Source: Candidatus Thorarchaeota archaeon (lineage in GTDB: Archaea; Asgardarchaeota; Thorarchaeia; Thorarchaeales; Thorarchaeaceae). From it: a DNA stretch of 64,000 bases. The stretch is from contig JAIZWL010000001.1 of NCBI GenBank assembly GCA_021498125.1, positions 1,292,099 through 1,356,098 of the forward strand, written 5' to 3'. The notes beneath the pieces are model-generated. The model worked only from the letters and a program-made list of their open reading frames with translations. It searched no databases and had not been told where the DNA came from. Positions 51,774-61,166 of this stretch are shown piece after piece. Position 1 is the first letter of the stretch. Every line of letters begins with the position of its first letter. Both the position numbers and the translations under genes were made by a program.

Positions 51774-51968
51774 TTGGCCGAACTGCAAGGAATTGTCAAG
51801 CCGACAACAGTGTATGTTAAGGAGCGCAAGACCGTAGTCCAGCTTTTGCAGGAACTCAACTTGAGCACAGATCATGTTGTTTTGGTTGAAGGTAGACGCC
51901 TCTCCCTGGATGACTTTATAGATCCCGATGACACAATTATCATCTTGCCGCTGATTGCTGGCGGATAG
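51774..51968 (+). CDS. Ubiquitin-like beta-grasp protein (ThiS/MoaD/SAMP type)
   Basis: The 64-residue protein ends in the diglycine LIAGG required for activation by an E1-like enzyme, and has the beta-grasp pattern TTVYVKERKTVVQLLQELNLSTDHVVLVEGRRL, then DPDDTIIILPLIAGG. The start is TTG at 51774. It could carry sulfur for thiamine, molybdopterin or tRNA thiolation, or act as a protein modifier. Its last 29 bases overlap the 3' end of the convergent asparagine-synthase-like gene. Confidence 0.82.
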   Translation: MAELQGIVKPTTVYVKERKTVVQLLQELNLSTDHVVLVEGRRLSLDDFIDPDDTIIILPLIAGG

Positions 51969-53583
51969 AGTTATTCCTGACAAGTGAGACTACCGGACTC
52001 CAATCTATATCATATTCAGAAACAGTGGAAACGCTGTCAACCCCAAGTTCTTGTGCAATCCGATCAAGGACTACCTGAACAAGTCTCTCCGATCCCTTCT
52101 TTGAAAAGTTGTTTGGCTTTCCTATATTGGAATGGACTGCGCTGATCAAGAGCTTGTCCGAAGACGAGCTGAATTGTGTTGCACGCTTCGGAGCCCATGC
52201 AAGTTCCTTCGGAAGCCCTAATTCTTGTGCCAGTTCTCGAAAGATGTACTTTCGCGTGATAGATTCCTCAATTCGTATCTTCCATCTCGCTGGAATTCCT
52301 AACGCAAGTGACACAAAATCGTTGTAGAGGTATGGAAAGATAAGATCACAACCACCATACGCAACTGCTTTCTCATCGCGTTCGAGATTTGCCCTATGTG
52401 TTATTGAGACCTCGTGCAGCAGCTCGCGTTCAAGTGCCTCTGATCCCCTCTCTTGCATGATCTTGACATGACGCGCATACCCGGCAAATAATTCATCAGG
52501 TCCTTGGCCTGAGAGCAGGATCCCGTAGCCGTCTTTGTTTGCCGCCTTGGCAGCCACCATGAATGGTAAGGCGATTGCCACGTTCATTCGGTTACTATCC
52601 TCTATGGCATAGATTACCTCAGGGAGAAGACTCCATGTCGAGTCAGCATCAATCGTGATATTTCGTAATTCCATATTCAGGAGGTCTGCTGCTCTTGCTG
52701 CTGCCTTTGCATCATGAGAACTCTCTGCATTGACCGAGTATAACACCGTCCTCTTGCAGAAGCGCTTACTCAGGTGCGCGACGAGTCCACTATCCACCCC
52801 GCCTGAGAATAGAATCCCTGTGTTCATGCCTTGGAGTCTCTTGAATGATCTCAGTAGCACGTCTGCTAGATGTTCGACAAGTGTGTCCTCAGAAATGTCC
52901 TTGCCCTGTGCCTGTGCCTCTAAGGGTTGCGGGCAGCTACACCAAACTTGGACATATTTGGACATTGTTTGTAGGAGTTTAATTACTCCCAGCCACAAGT
53001 CACGTATGACCTTCACTCTGATGGTGAGGTTGTTATTGCCCACTGCCGTTGGTGGGCGGACTATGGACCTCCTGTCCAAGAAAGTCCAACTTGCAATCAA
53101 CGGTTGAGCAAAGCGGACATTTGAGGCCTCGCGTCCATCATAGCTAATCTGGTAGCCTGTCTCCAAACGTGAGATGTTCTGTAGTTCTAACGGGCCGAAT
53201 GCCTTTCTCTCTGTTGCGAAATAGAATATATTATTAGATTCTGCATAGAAGGCTCCTCTCATGTAGAAGTTTCCACGAGCGATCGTGACACCATTCTCGT
53301 TGCTGATGACAATGTGTAACGACTCATGTCTGTCATCAGTGTCAGCAGAGGTGTCTTGGAAATCCCCCATCTTGTCAATGATCTCAATAGATTGCTCTAG
53401 TTCACGTAGCTCGGGTGTAAGAGCATCTTTTTTTATAATTCCTATGATCACACTGATGGGATCGTACTTTCGTTCAACGATTGTGATGTCCCCACGATGC
53501 TTCAGCATCTTGTACATGGACTCTATGGAGCTGAGCGAATCATCCGGTAGGCTACGCCCACAGATCATACAGACAGCGCCCAC
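51940..53583 (-). CDS. Asparagine-synthase-like protein with degenerate glutaminase part and an inserted repeat
   Basis: The 547-residue protein has an N-terminal region recalling class II glutaminases (AVCMICG..., MLKHRG) but without Cys at position 2. The C-terminal synthetase domain has the PP-loop ILFSGGVDSGLVAHL (near residue 262) and LLSGQGPDELFAGYARH. Residues about 159-220 (from PLIASWTFLDRR to SCPQP) are encoded by a 185-bp repeat also found at 21940-22124, inserted without breaking the frame. The architecture recalls eukaryotic ASNSD1. It may use ammonia to amidate an unknown substrate. Confidence 0.78.
   Translation of the reverse strand: MGAVCMICGRSLPDDSLSSIESMYKMLKHRGDITIVERKYDPISVIIGIIKKDALTPELRELEQSIEIIDKMGDFQDTSADTDDRHESLHIVISNENGVTIARGNFYMRGAFYAESNNIFYFATERKAFGPLELQNISRLETGYQISYDGREASNVRFAQPLIASWTFLDRRSIVRPPTAVGNNNLTIRVKVIRDLWLGVIKLLQTMSKYVQVWCSCPQPLEAQAQGKDISEDTLVEHLADVLLRSFKRLQGMNTGILFSGGVDSGLVAHLSKRFCKRTVLYSVNAESSHDAKAAARAADLLNMELRNITIDADSTWSLLPEVIYAIEDSNRMNVAIALPFMVAAKAANKDGYGILLSGQGPDELFAGYARHVKIMQERGSEALERELLHEVSITHRANLERDEKAVAYGGCDLIFPYLYNDFVSLALGIPARWKIRIEESITRKYIFRELAQELGLPKELAWAPKRATQFSSSSDKLLISAVHSNIGKPNNFSKKGSERLVQVVLDRIAQELGVDSVSTVSEYDIDWSPVVSLVRNNSIRQQSAAR
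52922..53107 (-). repeat. 185-bp dispersed repeat, copy B (within a coding region)
   Basis: On the minus strand this stretch aligns with 21940-22124 over its whole length at about 80-85% identity by eye, with the same end points. Here the frame is open, while copy A has a TGA in the matching frame. The ends are CCGTTGATTG and CAACCCT. Confidence 0.75.
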
Positions 53584-53644
53584 TACTTAGCACCTTAGAC
53601 TGAGGGTATGGTCGCTGTAAGCACATCTTCCAAATCCATGAAGA

Positions 53645-54094
53645 TCATGTTGTCGGAACATACTCGAGAATGACCTTCTGAACTCCCGAGATGGCCCGGA
53701 GCCTCTTTTCGAACTCTTCTTTGGTCAGTAGCAACTGCTTTGGAGGGAAGTAGCATTCATAATAACACTGGCTCTTCGTCTGACAAATACCACTTGTAAA
53801 TAGTATATCTTCAAGGCCACCTTCACTGAAGACGCCTGTCAGGTCTTCCAAGAAACTCTTGGACAACTTTTCGATCTCAAGTTTGAGGTAGAGAACCTTG
53901 TCCGTGTCCACAGGATAGAGCTTGACATTCCCGTCTTTCTTTACAAGGATGACGAGACTGTATGGTTTCTTGATACCCTCGACAAAATCTTCTGGAAGCG
54001 TGATGACCGTACCTGTCTGTACTTTCATGACCCGTGCTTGTGTAAGATCTGGTTTGCTCACGTAAATTTCCTCCGGGATAACCAAAGCTTTCAT
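53645..54094 (-). CDS. Hypothetical protein, AbrB-like N terminus
   Basis: The 149-residue protein has an N-terminal segment reading ARVMKVQTGTVITLPEDFVEGI, which resembles a swapped-hairpin AbrB motif, then a helical middle and a part with three cysteines (GICQTKSQCYYECYFPP). The end (FEKRLRAISGVQKVILEYVP) resembles an ACT-like or ferredoxin-like half. I do not recognise the family. It lies between a MITE copy (26 bases upstream of its start) and the asparagine-synthase-like gene. Confidence 0.55.
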   Translation of the reverse strand: MKALVIPEEIYVSKPDLTQARVMKVQTGTVITLPEDFVEGIKKPYSLVILVKKDGNVKLYPVDTDKVLYLKLEIEKLSKSFLEDLTGVFSEGGLEDILFTSGICQTKSQCYYECYFPPKQLLLTKEEFEKRLRAISGVQKVILEYVPTT

Positions 54095-54128
54095 TGCACA
54101 TTCTGATTATATTTCTTGTGGGAACTCA

Positions 54129-54259
54129 GGCTCTGTGTGAAAAGTCAGTGAAATAGTGATCATGAGAAGTATGAACACCATTTTGCGATCGAATCCAAAA
54201 CGTTTCGGGATCCATTCTGACTTGAACGATTTATGTCTGTGGACTTTTCACACAGCTCC
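54129..54259. mobile_element. 131-bp MITE, copy 2
   Basis: The copy is almost identical to that at 18872-19002 (about two base changes) and has the same length and orientation on the plus strand. It is flanked by a perfect 9-bp target duplication, GGGAACTCA (54120-54128 and 54260-54268). It lies in the small gap between two minus-strand genes and shows no insertion damage to either. Confidence 0.94.
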
Positions 54260-54275
54260 GGGAACTCACAATCAC

Positions 54276-55853
54276 TCATTTTTTCCGGCGGAACCATCCT
54301 CTGACTTCACCAATTATCCCCTTCTCAGGTTTCTCGACAAGATGAAGCTTCCACAGTTCCTTAGCAGATGAATAATATTCCAAGAAGCCAACGCCTCCTT
54401 CACGTCTTGCTCGCTCAAGCTCCTGTAGCCGATCGAGTAGCCATGCTTTACGAGTGATTGGAATATTCGCAGTCACATCATCAAAGAGGTGTGGGTGCAT
54501 GTCAAAGACCAGAGCTCTGTCGCTCATGTATTCAATGACTCCTCTGCGCAGTGTGTCCGAGATTGGATCGATATCTGTAAAGAACGAAGCACTCACAATG
54601 ATATTGGGATATCGATCTGGAATCCCAAGTGCGAAATTGAATGAGCGTGTGAACTTTGAGAGGTGGGTGGTAGCGTCCAAGAAAAGTATGGTTTCGGGCT
54701 TGCCTTCATATTCTTTTTCTGAGATATCGATCTCAGGGCGAAGACCCTCTTTCTCAGATCCTATCTTTTGGGTGTCCATGTCGGGAAGGTCTCTATAATC
54801 ATCTCCACTGAGTTCCTCATATTGAAGCGTATCGTCGACTTCTGGCGAATAGTCTTTATCTTCAGTCTTCTTCTCATCCTCTGGACTCGGTTTCTTCTTT
54901 GGTCGTAGATGAGGTGGGAGATACCCGACCTCCTCAACAAGGTGCTGAAGAATGAGCGGAAGAAAAAGATCATACAGGCTTCCACGTGTTTCTGTGATCA
55001 GCAGCACGGTCTTGTACTGGCGGACATGCTCTTCGAGCCCGGACTGATCTTCTTCTTCTTTCTCATAGAAGAACTTTCTCAGATTGTCTATTGTATATCC
55101 TTCTTCGACACGCTCTTGCCACTCTTGGTATACCTGTTTGACTTCCTGTTTCCGTCTGTCCTTGACAAGGCTCATGAACTTTCCAAGGTACTTTACTCCA
55201 CGAGTCACTGCGGTCGTTGGTGAGATGAATACCGTCATGAGACCAACCGCTTCGCCTACATACTCGCTGGCCTCCGTAGATTTGATTCTTCCCATGACCT
55301 CTTCAGTGATTGATGGTGGCCCAAGTTTTTCGATGAGTACTTCTCGCATTCCCTCAAAGTTCTCGATTTGAGCATCTGCCGGGCTGACCTCTTCGCCTAC
55401 TGGTGATGCATCCGAGATCACCTCTGCAAAGATATTGGGTTTTTTGACAATCCATTGAAGTGGGATCTTGAGGCTCTTGTGCTTATGTAACCACGTTCTC
55501 TCAGAGTTTGCTGCGCCAAAATAATATTTTACAGAGTTTGGGAATGTCTTATCAAATATCTCCATGAACTGATTGTATCCCTTTTCTGTGCTAAGGCCCA
55601 TCTCTCCTTTTTCCATCGCATCGACTACAATGACAAGCCCATTCTCTCTCTTCTTTGCAAGTTTTGCCATTGCTAGCATGACCTGTTTTGGTGAAAGATA
55701 CAGCATCTCGCTCTCAACATAAGGGGCATCATAGAACGTGAGGAGTCCTAATCTCTTCCAAGGCCTGTCGGCAAGCTGAGTCTTAGCTAAATGATAAAAC
55801 CATTCAAAACCGCGAGTGTATTTTGGAACTACTTCGATCTTTGCCTCGGACAT
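54276..55853 (-). CDS. Uncharacterised 525-residue protein with acidic linker
   Basis: No family is recognised. The N-terminal 170 residues look like a Rossmann/VWA-like alpha-beta domain (RLGLLTFYDAPYVESEMLYLSPKQVM, LVIVVDAMEKG, YYFGAANSERTWLHKHKSL). A helical middle part follows, with a second alpha-beta strand (YKTVLLITETRGSLYDLFLPLIL), then a long charged linker (about 320-375, rich in Asp, Glu and Lys), and a C-terminal domain with ETILFLDATTHLSKFTRSFNFALG. Two possible nucleotide-binding folds are suggested by the strand-turn-helix pattern but no Walker motif is present. It is likely cytosolic. Confidence 0.6.
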   Translation of the reverse strand: MSEAKIEVVPKYTRGFEWFYHLAKTQLADRPWKRLGLLTFYDAPYVESEMLYLSPKQVMLAMAKLAKKRENGLVIVVDAMEKGEMGLSTEKGYNQFMEIFDKTFPNSVKYYFGAANSERTWLHKHKSLKIPLQWIVKKPNIFAEVISDASPVGEEVSPADAQIENFEGMREVLIEKLGPPSITEEVMGRIKSTEASEYVGEAVGLMTVFISPTTAVTRGVKYLGKFMSLVKDRRKQEVKQVYQEWQERVEEGYTIDNLRKFFYEKEEEDQSGLEEHVRQYKTVLLITETRGSLYDLFLPLILQHLVEEVGYLPPHLRPKKKPSPEDEKKTEDKDYSPEVDDTLQYEELSGDDYRDLPDMDTQKIGSEKEGLRPEIDISEKEYEGKPETILFLDATTHLSKFTRSFNFALGIPDRYPNIIVSASFFTDIDPISDTLRRGVIEYMSDRALVFDMHPHLFDDVTANIPITRKAWLLDRLQELERARREGGVGFLEYYSSAKELWKLHLVEKPEKGIIGEVRGWFRRKK

Positions 55854-55934
55854 GTATGTGCCACCTCACAGGGCCGTCGAATCACGGTCCTGTGTAGTGG
55901 ATTGATATATCTGATACATATGAATCTTGGCCAA

Positions 55935-57152
55935 TTAGTCCAATCTCAATGCGACAACACCTGCTATTGCCGCAAGAACGAAGATCACCACAATCAGCAA
56001 TATTCGCCAATCAATTAATGGTGGTGCCGGATTGTTCGGATCCTCTACTGAGAGAAGGGACCTGACATTCTCTCCATTGAGCATGCTGAGTGTCTGCATT
56101 GCATAACCTATGTAGGTGGTCTCGCCCTCGTCATTATTGGGTGTGAGTGCCCAACTACCGTCGGCAGCCTGACAGTCAATGATGAAGTCTGTGGCTATGG
56201 ATGAGTTCACGCTATCCAGAGCGCCCAGAAGTTTAAGGCCTTCAAGGGCATAGTAAGTGCTTACCAGATTTGTGTCATTGGTCAGGTATCCCTCAGTGAA
56301 TCCACCAATGTATTCCTCTGCGATTGGAGTGATCACTTGTCGCGCAAGGAGCCAGTCTCGAATCCCCTGCGTGTTTGCAAGTGTAGTAAGGCTCTTGAGA
56401 ATATCCATTGCAAGAAGCGCTGCAGCTGTCGGTGTCACGCCCGCAATCTTTGAGTCTGGTGTGGACATGAATGCGTTGCCTTCTCTACAACTAAGAATAT
56501 ACTCGATGACTGCGGTCTTATTTAGCCACTTAGTCATCGTTGTGGCGTAAGGTATGTTATCTTCAGTTTCTATTCGTGTGGCCATATAGTCCATCACATA
56601 GAGTGCTTGATATGTTGCAAGAAGATTTGCCTTACCATCTATCGTCTGAGCAAAGCCACCCTCATCGGTGAAGGTTCGGTTCAGAAAGACAAGCATTGCG
56701 GTCTCGTTAATGTCCACGCTGGTCATTCCAATGTAATCATTCTGAAGTTCGAGAATCTGCCAGGCACGAATGGCAAAGTACGATGCCTGAACTTCTGGAT
56801 TTCCTGCGATAAAGCTGGAGAACCCACCATAATTGTCTTTTTCTTCACTTATCAGTGTCCATTGTGTTCTCGAAATAAAGTCCTTCGTGTCAGTGAGATT
56901 GATCACTGGAGGTCGGGCTGATAAATCACCAAAGATGTTGTATGCCTCCAATGCCGCAAAGGTTGGTTCGACTCGTGACAGAGTCTCTGCCTTCAGGGAG
57001 TACCCGCCCTCTACGGTATCGTGTTGATCACTTATGTACGCATATAGAGAATCTATCCGTGTGCTCGGATTTGCCGAAGCTGGTTGTATGAATACCGCTA
57101 GGACCACAAACGTCACTGCGAATATTAGACCTGCAGCCTTGATCTTATTCAT
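55935..57152 (-). CDS. Secreted prenyltransferase-like (alpha/alpha toroid) protein with membrane anchor
   Basis: The 405-residue protein has a signal peptide (MNKIKAAGLIFAVTFVVLAV...ASA), several repeats of the form GGF/GSW after helices (DNYGGFSSFIAGNPEVQASYFAIRAW, DEGGFAQTIDGKANLLATYQALYVM, IGGFTEGYLTNDTNLVSTYYALEGL, DGSWALTPNN) and a C-terminal membrane segment ending in ALRLD. The repeats are those of the squalene-cyclase/prenyltransferase toroid, but the catalytic residues are not apparent and the location is outside the cell. It may be a surface binding or assembly protein. Confidence 0.75.
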   Translation of the reverse strand: MNKIKAAGLIFAVTFVVLAVFIQPASANPSTRIDSLYAYISDQHDTVEGGYSLKAETLSRVEPTFAALEAYNIFGDLSARPPVINLTDTKDFISRTQWTLISEEKDNYGGFSSFIAGNPEVQASYFAIRAWQILELQNDYIGMTSVDINETAMLVFLNRTFTDEGGFAQTIDGKANLLATYQALYVMDYMATRIETEDNIPYATTMTKWLNKTAVIEYILSCREGNAFMSTPDSKIAGVTPTAAALLAMDILKSLTTLANTQGIRDWLLARQVITPIAEEYIGGFTEGYLTNDTNLVSTYYALEGLKLLGALDSVNSSIATDFIIDCQAADGSWALTPNNDEGETTYIGYAMQTLSMLNGENVRSLLSVEDPNNPAPPLIDWRILLIVVIFVLAAIAGVVALRLD

Positions 57153-57308
57153 GGAATGACACCTATGCTGTTACATTCGCTTTTCGAGTAAGAATACTCT
57201 TGCGTCGAAGCCTCGGACTGCGGGGCAGTTATTAACGTTTCCCACGAGTTCAGAGTCGTACTAGAGCATCACTGAAGGTCTCTTTTCAATCTATGCGACC
57301 ACAGTCAC

Positions 57309-57345
57309 TTAAAAAAAAAAAGAATGGAAAGGGCGCAGAGGCCCT
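57309..57345 (-). terminator. Terminator of the thioredoxin reductase gene
   Basis: On the minus strand, AGGGC and GCCCT (57341-57345 and 57330-57334) form a small stem a few bases after the stop, followed by a run of eleven T. Confidence 0.55.
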
Positions 57346-57351
57346 CTTCGA

Positions 57352-58299
57352 TTATTTTGATGACTTACTCTTTAGATCACGAACGTACTCATACGCAGAA
57401 TCAGCAGCGATTGCACCATTGCCACACGCAACAACGACCTGTTTCATTGTGTCCGTGACATCACCCGCAGCATAGATTCCCGGGATGTTGGTGGCCTGTT
57501 TCTTATCGGTTATGATCTCACCTCGGCCATTCACCTTGACCCCAAATTCCTTGGCGACCTCGCTTGAGGGAACGATCCCTAGAGCCATAAACACACCATC
57601 GGTCGGTAATTCCTTTTGTTCGCCTGACTTCACGTTCTCAATGACAATATGGGTCACGAGCTGCTCGCCCTTGATCTCTTTGACAACCGTGTCCCACAGA
57701 ATCTCTACATTGCTTGCAAGAATTTGATCCTGTAACGCCTTCTCTGCACGGAGTTCATCTCTTCGATGGATGAGGTAGGTCTTGCCTACGATCTCGGAGA
57801 GGTAGAGCGCCTCGGTCACGGCCGTGTTTCCTCCACCAACCACTGCCACTGTCTTTCCTCTGAATAGTGGTCCGTCACATGTGGCACAGTATGACACTCC
57901 TCGACCAGTATATTCTTTCTCACCCGGCACTCCCAGCTTTCTGTATTCTCCACCCATTGCGAGTACTATTGCCTTTGCCTTGTACTCGCCTCGTTTTGTC
58001 ACTATCGTAAACTCTTCAGTAGCTTCATCTTTACTAATTGATGAGACCTCTGTGATCTCCTTAATTGTCGCCCCGCTCTTCAAGGCCTGTTCCTTCATCT
58101 TCTCGGCAAGTTCCATTCCAGGGATGAAGTTGAAACCCGGATAGTTCTCGATCCCCGGACTAGTTGCCTGTGCGCCTCCAGCCACTTTACTCTCAAGGAG
58201 TAGAGTCTTCATACCATATCTTGCTCCGTATATTGCGGATGTCATACCGGCTGGACCGGCACCGACTATTATTAGGTCCCATTCACTGTCTGTACTCAT
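57352..58299 (-). CDS. trxB: Thioredoxin reductase
   Basis: The 315-residue flavoprotein has the FAD motif VGAGPAGMTSAIYGARYG, the redox-active CATC (C138, C141 in SYCATCDGPLF), the NAD(P) motif VAVVGGGNTAVTEALYL and the C-terminal GIYAAGDVTDTMKQ. It reduces thioredoxin or a glutaredoxin-like protein; whether it prefers NADPH cannot be fixed, since the usual HRRxxxR is HRRDELR here, favouring NADPH. It is the last of a minus-strand run. Confidence 0.95.
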   Translation of the reverse strand: MSTDSEWDLIIVGAGPAGMTSAIYGARYGMKTLLLESKVAGGAQATSPGIENYPGFNFIPGMELAEKMKEQALKSGATIKEITEVSSISKDEATEEFTIVTKRGEYKAKAIVLAMGGEYRKLGVPGEKEYTGRGVSYCATCDGPLFRGKTVAVVGGGNTAVTEALYLSEIVGKTYLIHRRDELRAEKALQDQILASNVEILWDTVVKEIKGEQLVTHIVIENVKSGEQKELPTDGVFMALGIVPSSEVAKEFGVKVNGRGEIITDKKQATNIPGIYAAGDVTDTMKQVVVACGNGAIAADSAYEYVRDLKSKSSK

Positions 58300-58352
58300 T
58301 TTGGTTACCCCTTTGATTTTTGGTCTATCTCGTCACTAATCTGTTTTTCTTG

Positions 58353-59219
58353 TCACTCGTCAATAAGTGCTCTAATCAGCTTTTTGTCGATGCCCTTTTG
58401 TGGATGTAGTTCTATACGTTCCACGGGCAATAACATATCTTCGATCCGTGTAAATGTCACTTCTCGAATTGGTGCCTCTCCCCGCTTTGTTAGAAATGCA
58501 GCCTTTCTCATCTTTGCAGGATCATAGACAAAGACCTGCCCTGGTCCTACGACAAGAACGTTATCTACTGCTTCAAGGCCTTCCCATGGCCAGATCGAGT
58601 CGTTGAAGGACTCGATGATCACGTAGTCGGTTTCTCTTGTAACAACCCTGAAGGCACTGTTGACTGCGGTCTCAAAATGGGCGCATTCGAATTTGTGTGC
58701 CTCTTCCAAGGATGATACTTCAACTATCTCGGAGTCAGCGGCTAATGCATTAGCCTCTTCCTCAGTGATGATCAATTTGCCTCTCTCGATCAGTCCACGT
58801 GCCATCGCCATCTTGTTCTGTATCGCATTGTCCTTGGCAATGCTTATTCGTTGCAATGCCAGAAACGAGTCCCACCCTGCAAGACCTAAGGTGCTCAGAT
58901 AGGCTCTTCCTGGTCTCTCTAATCGTGCGGGAACAAATAATGAGTGGACTGGATTCACCAGCAATGGCGATATTGTTGATCCTATGCTCTCTCTGGCACG
59001 AGTCGCATCGTAGGACACCAGTTGCCCAGTATTGATGCATTCTCGTGTGTGAGCATATCTGTACCAATAGTTATGCCCACTGACCGGTTTGAAGTACTCG
59101 GTCCTTCTCTCCTGACTCTTCAGGTACTCAGCAAGCTGTATTGCAAGTGAGGTCTTACCCGAGTCAAAAGGGATCATGCCGAGAACCAAGAGCTTGCTGA
59201 CCAACGAAACCGACTCCAT
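58353..59219 (-). CDS. P-loop ATPase, uncharacterised archaeal type
   Basis: The start is set at the ATG at 59219 (MESVSLVSKLLVLGM), just after the thermosome terminator; 288 residues. Walker A is GMIPFDSGKTSLA near residue 15, followed by the FKPVSGHNYW phrase, which recalls MinD-like or dethiobiotin synthetase-type P-loop proteins. The helical middle contains ITEEEANALAADSEIVEVSSLEEAHK. I recognise the start of an archaeal P-loop family but cannot give its function. A frame from 59270 would run through the terminator and is unlikely. Confidence 0.6.
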   Translation of the reverse strand: MESVSLVSKLLVLGMIPFDSGKTSLAIQLAEYLKSQERRTEYFKPVSGHNYWYRYAHTRECINTGQLVSYDATRARESIGSTISPLLVNPVHSLFVPARLERPGRAYLSTLGLAGWDSFLALQRISIAKDNAIQNKMAMARGLIERGKLIITEEEANALAADSEIVEVSSLEEAHKFECAHFETAVNSAFRVVTRETDYVIIESFNDSIWPWEGLEAVDNVLVVGPGQVFVYDPAKMRKAAFLTKRGEAPIREVTFTRIEDMLLPVERIELHPQKGIDKKLIRALIDE

Positions 59220-59222
59220 GAA

Positions 59223-59257
59223 ATAAAAAAAAGAAGTGTGCGGAGCCCGAAGGCTCC
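59223..59257 (-). terminator. Terminator of the thermosome gene
   Basis: On the minus strand GGAGCC-TTCG-GGCTCC (59257-59242), a stem with a stable UUCG-type loop, is followed by a run of eight T. It lies between the thermosome stop and the next start codon. Confidence 0.75.
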
Positions 59258-59274
59258 TAACTATGCACAAGCGT

Positions 59275-60933
<1,659 letters not shown>

Positions 60934-61166
60934 TTTTATCACCGTCTAGTCTTGTTCTGAACCATGCCTTCTCAGATTGGCATAGGTCCTGTCGTTAACA
61001 ACAAAACTGTACATGGACTTCGACCCCGCAATTCGCTTAAAAATATTGGGGCATGGCACCAAAGCGTAATATATTATTTATTATTCGGTGGGACACCATA
61101 CCCAAACAATCAATAATGACAGCGGTGAAGATGTTACGTATTGTAATTTGTTAAGGTGGTTGCTGG

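Noticed and set aside
51774-53583. The ubiquitin-like and asparagine-synthase-like genes as one operon
   Set aside because: They face each other and overlap only at their 3' ends by 29 bases, so they cannot be co-transcribed.
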